Below are positions 35,579 through 44,300 of a stretch of DNA of 64,000 bases, in pieces. The stretch's first letter is position 1. Every line of letters starts with the position of its first letter. The DNA is from Aquipseudomonas alcaligenes_A (lineage in GTDB: Bacteria > Pseudomonadota > Gammaproteobacteria > Pseudomonadales > Pseudomonadaceae): the NCBI GenBank assembly GCA_048595745.1, contig CP184361.1. One strand, 5' to 3'. Below the pieces are notes generated by a model that saw nothing but the letters and a program-made list of their open reading frames with translations, was not told the DNA's origin and made no database searches. Made by a program: the position numbers and the translations under genes.

Positions 35579-36640
35579 ATGCTCACTCGTCTGCTGTCCT
35601 GTTCACTGCTCGCCCTGCTGCTCCTGCAGCCCGCTCATGCCACACCGCAAGAAACACGCCCGTTCAAGGTCTGCTGGTCGATCTACGCAGGCTGGATGCT
35701 GTGGGGCTACATGGCCGAGGAAGGCATCATCGACAAGTGGGCGAAGAAGTACGGCATCGAGATTCAGGTCCAGCAGGTACCGGACTACGTGGCCTCAATC
35801 GAGCAGTACACCGCCGGCCAATACGACGCCTGCGCCATGACCAACATGGACGCCCTGACCATTCCGGCCGCCGCCGGCGTTGACTCCACCGCGCTGATCG
35901 TCGGCGATTTCTCCGCCGGCGCCGACGGAATCCTGGTGCGAGGCGGCAGCAAGGACCTGAAGGACCTCAAGGGCAAGACCATCCTGCTGGTGGAGAACTC
36001 GGTATCCCATTACCTGCTCAGCCGCGCCCTGGAATGGGCTCACCTGCAACCTTCCGACGTCACCATCGAGAACGTCTCGGACAAGGACCTGGCCCAGGTC
36101 TGGCGCAGCGGTAAAGGCGATGCAGTGGTGACCTGGAACCCGATCCTCTCCGACTTGCGCCAGGACGGCGACAGCGTGCAGGTGTTCAGCTCGCACCATG
36201 TACCCGGGGAAATCCTCGACCTGCTGGTGATCAACAGCCAGACCCTGACTCAGCACCCGGAGCTCGGCCGCGCCCTCACCGGCGCCTGGTTCGAAGGCAT
36301 GCGCCTGATGGGGCTGCCCAACGCCGCTGGCGCAGCCGCCCGCGCCAGCATGGCCAGAGCAGCGGACACTACCCCGGAAGACTTCGACGAACAGCTGCGC
36401 ACCATCCGCTCCTTCTATGCCCCGCGCTCGGCGGCCGCCTTTGCCAGTGGCGAGAAGATGCCGGACCTGATGCAGCGCGTCGCCAACTTCGCCGATGCGC
36501 AGCAACTGCTCGGTGAAGGACCGGGCCTGCAGCGCCTGGGCATTTCCTTCAGCGACAACCGCGTGCTGGGCAACCCCGCGCAGATCATGCTGCGCTTCAA
36601 CCCGGCCTATATGCAGCTGGCTGCCGACAATCAGCTGTAA
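35579..36640 (+). CDS. NitT/TauT-type ABC binding protein, guanidine-associated, copy 1
   Basis: The 353-residue protein starts with a signal peptide (MLTRLLSCSLLALLLLQPAHA) and belongs to the NMT1/SsuA-like periplasmic binding proteins. The mature start FKVCWSIYAGWMLWGYM and the segment MTNMDALTIPAAAGVDSTALIVGDFS are shared with the second copy at 36971. It sits directly under a guanidine-I riboswitch, so I infer that it binds guanidine or a related compound. The ATG at 35579 is fixed by the signal peptide; frames reading further upstream pass through the riboswitch. No permease follows before the second riboswitch. Confidence 0.85.
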   Translation: MLTRLLSCSLLALLLLQPAHATPQETRPFKVCWSIYAGWMLWGYMAEEGIIDKWAKKYGIEIQVQQVPDYVASIEQYTAGQYDACAMTNMDALTIPAAAGVDSTALIVGDFSAGADGILVRGGSKDLKDLKGKTILLVENSVSHYLLSRALEWAHLQPSDVTIENVSDKDLAQVWRSGKGDAVVTWNPILSDLRQDGDSVQVFSSHHVPGEILDLLVINSQTLTQHPELGRALTGAWFEGMRLMGLPNAAGAAARASMARAADTTPEDFDEQLRTIRSFYAPRSAAAFASGEKMPDLMQRVANFADAQQLLGEGPGLQRLGISFSDNRVLGNPAQIMLRFNPAYMQLAADNQL

Positions 36641-36659
36641 GCACCAATAGCGAACACCC

Positions 36660-36676
36660 TGCACCAGCATCGCGCA
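36660..36676 (+). promoter_or_regulatory. NtrC-like binding site
   Basis: TGCACCAGCATCGCGCA matches the NtrC consensus TGCACC-N5-GGTGCA at 10 of 12 fixed positions. It lies about 65 bases upstream of the second sigma-54 promoter, a usual distance for an enhancer site. A related half-site AGTGCA follows at 36687-36692. Confidence 0.45.
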
Positions 36677-36708
36677 GTGCGTTGCCAGTGCAAGGCGCAC
36701 GCTGCAGC

Positions 36709-36733
36709 GCGAGGCCCGCAGCCTGGGCCTCGC
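36709..36733 (+). other. Perfect hairpin upstream of the second sigma-54 promoter
   Basis: GCGAGGCCC pairs with GGGCCTCGC across seven bases. No T run follows, so it is not a standard terminator. It may stabilise the 3' end of the first unit's transcript or reduce read-through into the second unit. Confidence 0.5.
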
Positions 36734-36740
36734 ACATAGC

Positions 36741-36756
36741 TGGCACGATGTTCGCT
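36741..36756 (+). promoter_or_regulatory. Sigma-54 type promoter, unit 2
   Basis: TGGCACGATGTTCGCT matches the -24/-12 consensus with one mismatch and the correct GG-N10-GC spacing. Its fixed bases are the same as those of the unit 1 promoter, including the shared TTCGCT deviation. It lies about 53 bases before the second riboswitch. Confidence 0.7.
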
Positions 36757-36808
36757 TTACCCGAACCATGCAGAAGCACCCCGCAAGGGGGCACGGCACT
36801 ACAACTTG

Positions 36809-36911
36809 CAATGGCCGACTAGGGTTCCGGCTCGCCAAGCCCGGCGAGCGACTGGTCCGAGAGTGGGCGACCTCGACAGGGGTTACACGGCGGGACAAAA
36901 GCCCGGGAGAA
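36809..36911 (+). ncRNA. Guanidine-I (ykkC) riboswitch, copy 2
   Basis: The same ordered motifs as copy 1 are present: CGACTAGGGTTCCGGCTCG, GACTGGTCCGAGAGTGGGCG, ACACGGCGGGACAAAAGCCC and GGGAGA. The conserved core is nearly identical to copy 1, while the loops differ (GCCAAGCCCGGC against GCCTACCAGGGC). It precedes the second binding-protein gene by 60 bases and should control the whole uptake and degradation operon. Confidence 0.94.
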
Positions 36912-36970
36912 CGCGCACAGGCCAGTGCCGCGCCGCTCCTGCCCGTATCCCTGGAACTGGAGGTCTACCC

Positions 36971-38038
36971 ATGCGCAAGTCCCCGCTGCTCGCCCTGCTT
37001 TCCGCCGGCCTCGCCGCCGCCCTCGCCTTCCCCGCCCACGCCGAAAAGAAAGAACAGTTCGATGTCTGCTGGACCATCTACGCCGGCTGGATGCCCTGGG
37101 AGTATGGCGCCACCCAAGGCATCGTCGACAAGTGGGCGAAGAAGTACGGGATCGAGATCAAGGTCACCCAACTCAACGACTACGTCGAGTCGATCAACCA
37201 GTACACCGCCGGCCAGTTCGACGGCTGCACCATGACCAACATGGACGCCCTGACCATTCCTGCCGCCGGCGGTGTAGACAGCACCGCGCTGATCGTCGGC
37301 GACTTCTCCAACGGCAATGACGGCATCGTGCTCAAGGGTGAGAAGAAGACCCTGGGCGACCTCAAGGGCATGAACGTCAATCTGGTCGAGCTGTCCGTCT
37401 CCCACTACCTGCTGGCCCGGGGCCTGGAGCGCGCCGGCCTGAGCGAAAAGGACCTGAAGGTAGTCAACACCTCCGACGCCGATCTGGTCGCCGCCTTCGC
37501 CACCGAGGACGTCAAGGCCGCGGCCACCTGGAACCCGCTGCTGGCCGAGATCGAAGCCACCCCGGGCGTGACCAAGGTGTTCGACTCCAGCCAGATCCCC
37601 GGTGAAATCATCGACCTGATGGTGGTCAACAGCGACACCCTCAAGGACAACCCGGAACTGGGCAAGGCCCTGACCGGTGCCTGGTACGAAATCATGGCCA
37701 CCATGAGCGCCGACTCGGATGCCGGCAAGGCGGCCCGCGAACACATGGCCAAGGCTTCCGGCACCGACCTGGCCGGCTACGAGGCACAGCTGGCCGCGAC
37801 CAAGATGTTCTACGCGGCCAAGGATGCCGTGGCCTTCGTCAACAGCCCGAAACTGCCCGCCACCATGACCAAGGTCGCCGAGTTCTCCTTCAGCCACGGC
37901 CTGCTCGGCGAAGGCGCGCAGAGTGCCGAGGCGGTCGGCATGGCGTTCGCCAACGGCCTGGTGACCGGTGACAAGGGTAACGTCAAGCTGCGCTTCGACC
38001 CGACCTATATGGAGATGGCCGCGCAAGGCAAGCTCTGA
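36971..38038 (+). CDS. NitT/TauT-type ABC binding protein, guanidine-associated, copy 2
   Basis: The 355-residue protein has a signal peptide (MRKSPLLALLSAGLAAALAFPAHA) and the same mature pattern as copy 1: FDVCWTIYAGWMPWEYG, TAGQFDGCTMTNMDALTIPAAGGVDSTALIVGDFSNG and LELSVSHYLLARGLE-type segments. A GGAGG site precedes the ATG at 36971. It is followed by its permease and ATPase, so it is the binding protein of this transporter, most likely for guanidine or a guanidine precursor. Family members of this context are often annotated as urea carboxylase-related transporters. Confidence 0.88.
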   Translation: MRKSPLLALLSAGLAAALAFPAHAEKKEQFDVCWTIYAGWMPWEYGATQGIVDKWAKKYGIEIKVTQLNDYVESINQYTAGQFDGCTMTNMDALTIPAAGGVDSTALIVGDFSNGNDGIVLKGEKKTLGDLKGMNVNLVELSVSHYLLARGLERAGLSEKDLKVVNTSDADLVAAFATEDVKAAATWNPLLAEIEATPGVTKVFDSSQIPGEIIDLMVVNSDTLKDNPELGKALTGAWYEIMATMSADSDAGKAAREHMAKASGTDLAGYEAQLAATKMFYAAKDAVAFVNSPKLPATMTKVAEFSFSHGLLGEGAQSAEAVGMAFANGLVTGDKGNVKLRFDPTYMEMAAQGKL

Positions 38039-38045
38039 AGCCATG

Positions 38046-38141
38046 GCCCCCTCTCCCTCCGGGAGAGGGCTGGGGTGAGGGAAAGCCCGCATTGGCCGAA
38101 GCCCCCTCACCCCTGGCCCCTCTCCCAGAGGGAGAGGGGAA
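38046..38141. repeat. Palindromic intergenic repeat, copy 2
   Basis: CCCTCTCCCTCCGGGAGAGGG forms one hairpin; GGGGTGAGGG and CCCTCACCCC pair over the middle; CCCCTCTCCC-AGA-GGGAGAGGGG forms the third. It lies between the binding protein and permease genes and may lower expression of, or protect, one part of the operon transcript. Confidence 0.85.
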
Positions 38142-38162
38142 TGTGAACTTCCGAGGAACACC

Positions 38163-38978
38163 ATGCGCCTGATCAATCGACACCCGGACCGCGGCGGCCG
38201 CCTGCTGCTGATCCTGCTGCCCTTCGCCCTGCTGCTGTTCGTCTATTTCACCGGTTCCGCAGCGCGCCTGGCGGAGAACCCCAACGACAAGCTGCTGCCC
38301 GGCGCGGCGCAGATGGTCGATGCGGTGCAGCGCCTGGCCTTCACCGAAGACAAGCGCAGCGGCGGCTACCTGTTCTGGCAGGACACCGCCTCCAGTCTGG
38401 GCCGCCTGGGCATGGGCATCGGTATCGCGGCACTGGCCGGCCTATGCCTGGGCATCGCCGCCGGCACCCTGCCGCTGCTGCGCGCACCGCTTTCGCCGCT
38501 GCTGACCGTGCTGTCGATGATCCCGCCGCTGGCGATCCTGCCGATCCTGTTTATCGTCTTCGGCCTGGGTGAACTGTCCAAGGTGATGCTGATCGTGATC
38601 GGTATCACCCCGATCCTCGCCCGCGACATGGAGCAGCGCGCCCGGGAAATCCCGGCCGAGCTGCTGATCAAGGCGCAGACCCTCGGCGCCAACACCTGGA
38701 CCCTGATCCTGCGCGTGGTCCTGCCACAACTGCTGCCGCGTCTGCTGATCGCTTTGCGCCTGGTCCTCGGTTCGGCCTGGCTGTTCCTCATCGCCGCCGA
38801 GGCCATCGCCAGTACCGACGGCCTGGGCTACCGCATCTTCCTGGTGCGCCGCTACCTGGCCATGGACGTGATCCTGCCCTACGTGGTGTGGATCACCCTG
38901 CTCGCCTGGCTGATGGACCTGGGCCTGCGCCAGCTCGCCCGCCTGTGCTTCCCCTGGTACGAAGGAGCCAAGGCATGA
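38163..38978 (+). CDS. ABC transporter permease of the guanidine-linked system
   Basis: The 271-residue inner-membrane protein has about six hydrophobic helices and the cytoplasmic EAA loop (AELLIKAQTLGANTWTLILRVVLPQLLP), which docks on the ATPase. It belongs to the NitT/TauT permease family (BPD_transp_1). It ends with an ATGA overlap onto the ATPase gene. Substrate specificity is inferred from the riboswitch and the degradation genes. Confidence 0.9.
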   Translation: MRLINRHPDRGGRLLLILLPFALLLFVYFTGSAARLAENPNDKLLPGAAQMVDAVQRLAFTEDKRSGGYLFWQDTASSLGRLGMGIGIAALAGLCLGIAAGTLPLLRAPLSPLLTVLSMIPPLAILPILFIVFGLGELSKVMLIVIGITPILARDMEQRAREIPAELLIKAQTLGANTWTLILRVVLPQLLPRLLIALRLVLGSAWLFLIAAEAIASTDGLGYRIFLVRRYLAMDVILPYVVWITLLAWLMDLGLRQLARLCFPWYEGAKA

Positions 38979-39757
38979 GCTTCATTCAGGTCAAGAATGT
39001 CTGGCAGGAATACGGCGATCAGGTAGTGCTGGAGCGCCTCAACCTGATCGTGCGCGAAGGCGAGTTCTGCACCTTGGTCGGCGCTTCCGGCTGCGGCAAG
39101 TCGACTTTCCTGCGCCTGCTGCTGGGCCAGGAGCGGCCGAGCAAGGGCGAGATCCTCCTGACCGGCCAGCCGCTGGTGGCCGAGCCGGATGCCAGCCGCG
39201 GCGTGGTATTCCAGCGCTACTCGGTGTTCCCTCACCTGTCGGTGCTGGACAACGTCGCCATCGGCCTGGAGCTGCCGCGCTCGCCTCTGCTCGGCCGCCT
39301 GTTCGGCAATGCCAAACGCGAGGCGCGCGAGCGCGCCGCCGAGCTGCTGCGCAAGGTCGGCCTCGGCCACGCCCTGGACAAGTATCCCAGCGCGCTGTCC
39401 GGTGGCATGCAGCAGCGCCTGGCCATCGCCCAGGCGCTGATCACCAGGCCACGCGTGCTACTGCTGGACGAACCCTTCGGCGCGCTGGACCCGGGCATCC
39501 GCAAGGACATGCACACCCTGTTGCTGGAGCTGTGGCGCGAGACCGGGCTGACCGTGTTCATGGTCACCCATGACCTCTCAGAAGGTTTCAGCCTCGGCAC
39601 CCGCCTGCTGGTATTCGACAAGGTGCGTGTCGACCCGCATGCGCCCAATGCCTTCGGCGCGCGCATCACCTACGACATTCCGCTCAACAGCGAACGCCGC
39701 GCCGCGCTGCCCGTGCAGCTGACCGAGCGTCTGCAATCGCAACTTCAAGGAGCCTGA
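38975..39757 (+). CDS. ABC transporter ATP-binding protein of the guanidine-linked system
   Basis: The 260-residue ATPase has Walker A GASGCGKST, the ABC signature LSGGMQQRLAIAQAL, Walker B VLLLDEPFGALDPG and the switch histidine in MVTHDLSEGF. It powers uptake through the adjacent permease. The start ATG overlaps the permease stop, and the gene ends two bases before the next start codon, so the operon is tightly packed. Confidence 0.92.
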   Translation: MSFIQVKNVWQEYGDQVVLERLNLIVREGEFCTLVGASGCGKSTFLRLLLGQERPSKGEILLTGQPLVAEPDASRGVVFQRYSVFPHLSVLDNVAIGLELPRSPLLGRLFGNAKREARERAAELLRKVGLGHALDKYPSALSGGMQQRLAIAQALITRPRVLLLDEPFGALDPGIRKDMHTLLLELWRETGLTVFMVTHDLSEGFSLGTRLLVFDKVRVDPHAPNAFGARITYDIPLNSERRAALPVQLTERLQSQLQGA

Positions 39758-39759
39758 GC

Positions 39760-40488
39760 ATGACTGCCTCTCTCGCCCTGCGCCCGACCCTCTATGAGGA
39801 GACCGTCCCCGGTGGCGGCCACACCTCCTTCGTCCTCAAGCGCGGCCAGCTGCTGCGCATCACCGATATCGAAGGTGGCGCCAACGTCAGCCTGCTGCTG
39901 CTCAATGCCCACGAGAAAAGCGAGCGCCTGAACCTGCCGGACACCCTCAAGTGCCAGCACACCGCCAAGCTCACCGCCGGCCATTGCCTGTACTCGGATA
40001 TGGGCAGAATCCTCACCGCCATCACCGCCGACACCTGCGGCTGGCATGACAGCATGGGCGGCCTGCTCAACGCGGCAGAAGTGACCGAGAAGTACGGCCA
40101 GGGCCGCTATCAGGAACTGCGCAACGGCTTCTTCCGCAACGGCATGGACAACCTGCTGGTGGAACTGGGCAAGTGGGACCTTGGCCTCGCGGACCTGCTG
40201 ATGAACCTCAACCTGTTCAGCAAGGTCACGGTCGATAGCGACGGCTGCTTCCACTTCGAAGCCGGCAACTCCAAAGCCGGCGACTACATCGAGCTGTATG
40301 CGCCGATGGACACCCTGGTGGTGCTTACCGCCCTGCAGCACCCGATGGACCCGAATCCTGCGTACTCACCCAAGCCGGTGCAGCTCAGCTGGCAGCAGGT
40401 GCAGAGCGATGGCATCAGCGTGCTGTGCCGCACCTCGCGTCCGGAAAACGGCCGCGGCTTCCACAACACCGAACGTCTGTATATCTGA
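39760..40488 (+). CDS. Carboxyguanidine deiminase subunit (urea carboxylase-associated protein, longer type)
   Basis: The 242-residue protein is a DUF1989 family member, formerly called urea carboxylase-associated protein. In the described guanidine pathway two such proteins form carboxyguanidine deiminase (CgdAB), which removes amino groups from carboxyguanidine to give allophanate. Seen here are GQLLRITDIEGGANVSLLLLNAHE, DMGRILTAITADTCGWHDSMGG with a conserved cysteine, and a GNGMDNLLVELGKW-like stretch (RNGMDNLLVE). It is longer than its partner at 40500. Which of the two is CgdA and which CgdB I do not decide. Confidence 0.86.
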   Translation: MTASLALRPTLYEETVPGGGHTSFVLKRGQLLRITDIEGGANVSLLLLNAHEKSERLNLPDTLKCQHTAKLTAGHCLYSDMGRILTAITADTCGWHDSMGGLLNAAEVTEKYGQGRYQELRNGFFRNGMDNLLVELGKWDLGLADLLMNLNLFSKVTVDSDGCFHFEAGNSKAGDYIELYAPMDTLVVLTALQHPMDPNPAYSPKPVQLSWQQVQSDGISVLCRTSRPENGRGFHNTERLYI

Positions 40489-40499
40489 GGGCTGATGCC

Positions 40500-41135
40500 A
40501 TGAGCCTGATCGAAAGCACCCTGCACCCCGAAGCCGCCGTGTTCCGCCATGTGATCCCGGCCGGCGAGCCCTACCTGTTCGAGGTCAAGGCCGGGCAGAC
40601 CCTGCGCCTGCTCGACCTGGAGGGCAACCAGGCCGTCGACACCCTGTTCTTCTCGGCCCGTAACCCGCGCGAGCGTTACGACCCGCAGCGCACCCTGCGC
40701 AAGCAGAACAGCGTGTACCTGACCACCGGCACCGTGCTCTGGTCCAACCTCGGCAACCCGCTGCTGACCATCACAGCCGACACCTGCGGACGCCACGACA
40801 CCCTCGGCGGCGCCTGCGCCCAGGAGAGCAACACCGTCCGCTACGCCCTGGACAAGCGCTACATGCACAGCTGCCGCGACAACTTCCTGCGCGGCGCGCT
40901 GCACGACGGCCGGCTGAGCAAGCGCGACCTCGGTGCCAATATCAACTTCTTCATGAACGTGCCCGTCACTCCAGAGGGCGGCCTGACCTTCGAGGACGGC
41001 CTCTCGGCGCCGGGCAAGTACGTGGAACTCAAGGCGCACATGGACGTGATCGTGCTGATCTCCAACTGCCCGCAACTGAACAACCCCTGCAACGCCTACA
41101 ACCCCACCCCGGCCGAGGTGCTGGTATGGGACTGA
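40500..41135 (+). CDS. Carboxyguanidine deiminase subunit (urea carboxylase-associated protein, shorter type)
   Basis: The 211-residue DUF1989 protein is the second deiminase subunit. It shows GQTLRLLDLEGNQAVDTLFFSA, LLTITADTCGRHDTLGGACAQESN with the cysteine shared with its partner, and a C-terminal PCNAYNPTPAEVLVWD typical of the family. The start at 40500 follows GAGGGCTG, 12 bases after the previous stop. Its similarity to the 242-residue partner suggests a heteromer of paralogues. Confidence 0.87.
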   Translation: MSLIESTLHPEAAVFRHVIPAGEPYLFEVKAGQTLRLLDLEGNQAVDTLFFSARNPRERYDPQRTLRKQNSVYLTTGTVLWSNLGNPLLTITADTCGRHDTLGGACAQESNTVRYALDKRYMHSCRDNFLRGALHDGRLSKRDLGANINFFMNVPVTPEGGLTFEDGLSAPGKYVELKAHMDVIVLISNCPQLNNPCNAYNPTPAEVLVWD

Positions 41136-41200
41136 AAGGATTGCGCCTGTGGTTGTTCCGCCTGTGCCAGAGCCGCTCGGGGCAGTGCCTTAGAGCTTCC

Positions 41201-41297
41201 TCCCCTCTCCCTCCGGGAGAGGGGTCGGGGGTGAGGGAAACCAAGCCGCAGTAGTTGACCAAACCCTCACCCCAACCCTCTCCCGGCGGGAGAGGGA
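41201..41297. repeat. Palindromic intergenic repeat, copy 3
   Basis: The copy has the same order as copies 2 and 4: CCCTCTCCCTCCGGGAGAGGG hairpin, GGGGTGAGGG / CCCTCACCCC, and a final CCCTCTCCCGGCGGGAGAGGG hairpin. It lies between the deiminase and carboxylase genes. Confidence 0.86.
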
Positions 41298-41379
41298 GCA
41301 AAGCGTTTCCCACCCCGGACGACCGTGGTGCAGACCGAATAGCGGCGGGACGGCCCGCCACCCTTCGAGGGCTCCTCGA

Positions 41380-44300
41380 ATGTTCGACAAACTTCTGATC
41401 GCCAACCGCGGCGCCATTGCCTGCCGCATCCTGCGCACCCTGCGCCAGCTCGACGTCAAAGGTGTCGCCGTTTACTCCGAAGCCGACGTCGCCAGCCTGC
41501 ATCTGCAGCAGGCCGACGAGGCCCATAGCCTGGGCGAAGGCCCGGCGGCCCAGACCTATCTGGTGGTGGAGAAAATCCTGGGGATCGCCAAGCGCAGCGG
41601 CGCCCAAGCCATTCACCCCGGCTACGGCTTCCTCTCCGAAAACGCTGCCTTCGCCGAAGCCTGCGAGGCCGCTGGCATCGCCTTTGTCGGCCCCACCCCG
41701 GAACAGCTGCGCGTCTTCGGCCTCAAGCACACCGCCCGCGCGTTGGCCAAGCAGCACGGCGTGCCGATGCTGGAAGGCACCGAGCTGCTGGAAAACCTCG
41801 ACGCCGCGCTCAGGGCCGGTGAAGCCGTCGGCTACCCGGTGATGCTGAAAAGCACCGCCGGCGGTGGCGGCATCGGCATGCGCGTGTGCCGCAGCGCGGA
41901 AGAACTCTCGGATGCCTTCGAGGCCGTCAAGCGCCTGGGGCAGAACAACTTCAGCGACAGTGGCGTGTTCATCGAGAAGTACATCCAGCGCGCCCGTCAT
42001 CTGGAAGTGCAGGTATTTGGCGATGGGCGCGGCGAAGTCCTCGCCCTCGGCGTACGCGACTGCTCGGTACAGCGGCGTAACCAGAAGGTGCTGGAAGAAA
42101 CCCCGGCACCCAACCTGCCGGCCGGCATGGCCGAGGAACTCTGTGCGGCCGCGATCAAGCTGGCCAGGGCCGTGAATTACCGCAGCGCCGGCACCGTGGA
42201 GTTCGTCTACGACAGCGAGGCCGAGCGCTTCTACTTCCTCGAAGTGAACACCCGCCTGCAGGTCGAGCACGGCGTCACCGAACAGGTGTGGGGCGTCGAC
42301 CTGGTGCGCTGGATGATCGAGCTGGCGGCCGGCGATTTGCCGCCACTCAGCGAACTGGGCAAAGGCCTTGAACCCAGCGGCCACGCCATTCAGGCGCGCC
42401 TGTATGCCGAAGACCCGGGCCGCGACTTCCAGCCCTGCCCCGGCCTGCTCACCGCAGTGGAATTCCCTAAAGCCGATGGCAAGGCCCTGCGCATCGACAC
42501 CTGGGTCGAAGCCGGCTGCGAGATTCCACCCTACTTCGACCCGATGATCGCCAAGCTCATCACCTGGGCACCGACTCGCGGGCAGGCCAGCGCCGTCCTC
42601 AGCCAGGCCCTGGCCGATACCCTGCTGTACGGCGTGGAAACCAACCGCCAGTACCTGCGTCAGATCCTCAGTGACGCGCCCTTCGCCGAAGGCAATCCCT
42701 GGACCCGCTGCCTGGAAGGTCTGACCTACCGCGCCAGCACCTTCGAAGTTCTGTCCGCCGGCACCCAGACCACCGTGCAGGACTTCCCCGGCCGCCTCGG
42801 CTACTGGGCCGTCGGCGTACCGCCGTCCGGGCCGATGGACGACCGCGCCCTGCGCCTGGGCAACCGCCTGCTAGGCAACGAGGATGGCGCCGCCGGACTG
42901 GAAATCACCATGAGCGGCCCTCTACTGCGCTTCAACACCGAGGCAGTGGTGGCGGTGACCGGCGCGGAAATCCCGCTGACGCTAGACGGTGTGGCGCAAC
43001 CAATGAACACAGCCCTGCTGATCAGGGCCGGCAGCACCCTGAGCCTCGGCACTATCGCCGGCAGCGGCGCACGCTCCTACCTCACCCTGCGCGGCGGCCT
43101 GCAGGTACCGGAATACCTGGGCAGCAAAAGCACCTTTACCCTCGGCCAGTTCGGCGGCCATGGCGGCCGCGCCCTGCGCGCCGGTGATGTGCTGCACATT
43201 CCACCTCTCGGCGATACGAGCAACGGCGCGCAACTGCCCGCCGCGCTGTGCAACGAACTGCCCGCCGTGCGCGAGCTGCGGGTGATCTACGGCCCGCACG
43301 GCGCGCCGGAATACTTCACCCCGGCCTATATCGACACCTTCCTCGCCACCGACTGGGAAGTGCACTTCAACTCCAGTCGCACCGGCGTACGCCTGATCGG
43401 CCCGAAACCGGAGTGGGTGCGCGACAGCGGTGGTGAAGCCGGCCTGCACCCCTCCAACATTCATGACAATCCGTATGCCATCGGCGCGGTGGACTTTACC
43501 GGCGATATGCCGGTGATCCTCGGCCCGGACGGCCCGAGCCTGGGCGGCTTCGTCTGCCCGGTGACCATCATCGAGGCCGACCTGTGGCAGCTGGGGCAGC
43601 TCAAGGCTGGCGACAAGGTTCGGTTTATCCCGGTGGATATCGCCACGGCGCGACAACTGGCCACGACACAAAATCATGCCTACGCAGACCTCTCCCCTCT
43701 CCCTCTGGGAGAGGGGCCGGGGGTGAGGGACTCTACATATGCACAAGCTCCCTCACCCCTGCCCTCTCCCAAGGGGAGAGGGAGCTGGTCCGCGAGCGAC
43801 CTTATCTCCCCCATCGTTCTCGACATCGGCGAAGGCGACAAACGCCTGGTCGCCCGCCTCTCCGGCGACACCCACCTGCTGCTGGAAATCGGCCAGCCGG
43901 AACTGGACCTGGTCCTGCGCTTCCGCGGCCATGCGCTGATGCAGGCGCTGGAAGCCAAGCAACTGGAGGGCGTCATCGACCTGACCCCAGGCATCCGTTC
44001 GCTGCAGGTGCACTACCAACCGGAAACCCTGCCGCTGCAACTCCTGCTCGACACCGTCACCGGCCTGTGGGACGACGTGTGCAACGCCCGGGACCTCAAG
44101 GTGCCCTCGCGCATCGTGCATCTGCCGCTGTCCTGGGACGACCCGGCCTGCCAACTGGCGATCGAGAAATACATGACAACGGTACGCAAGGACGCGCCCT
44201 GGTGCCCGAGCAACCTGGAGTTCATCCGCCGTATCAACGATCTGCCCAACCTCGACGAGGTGTACAAGACCGTGTTCGACGCCAGCTACCTGGTGATGGG

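Noticed and set aside
15139..43784. The repeated CCCTCTCCC blocks as a CRISPR array
   Set aside because: Copies are kilobases apart, individually palindromic and without regular spacers.
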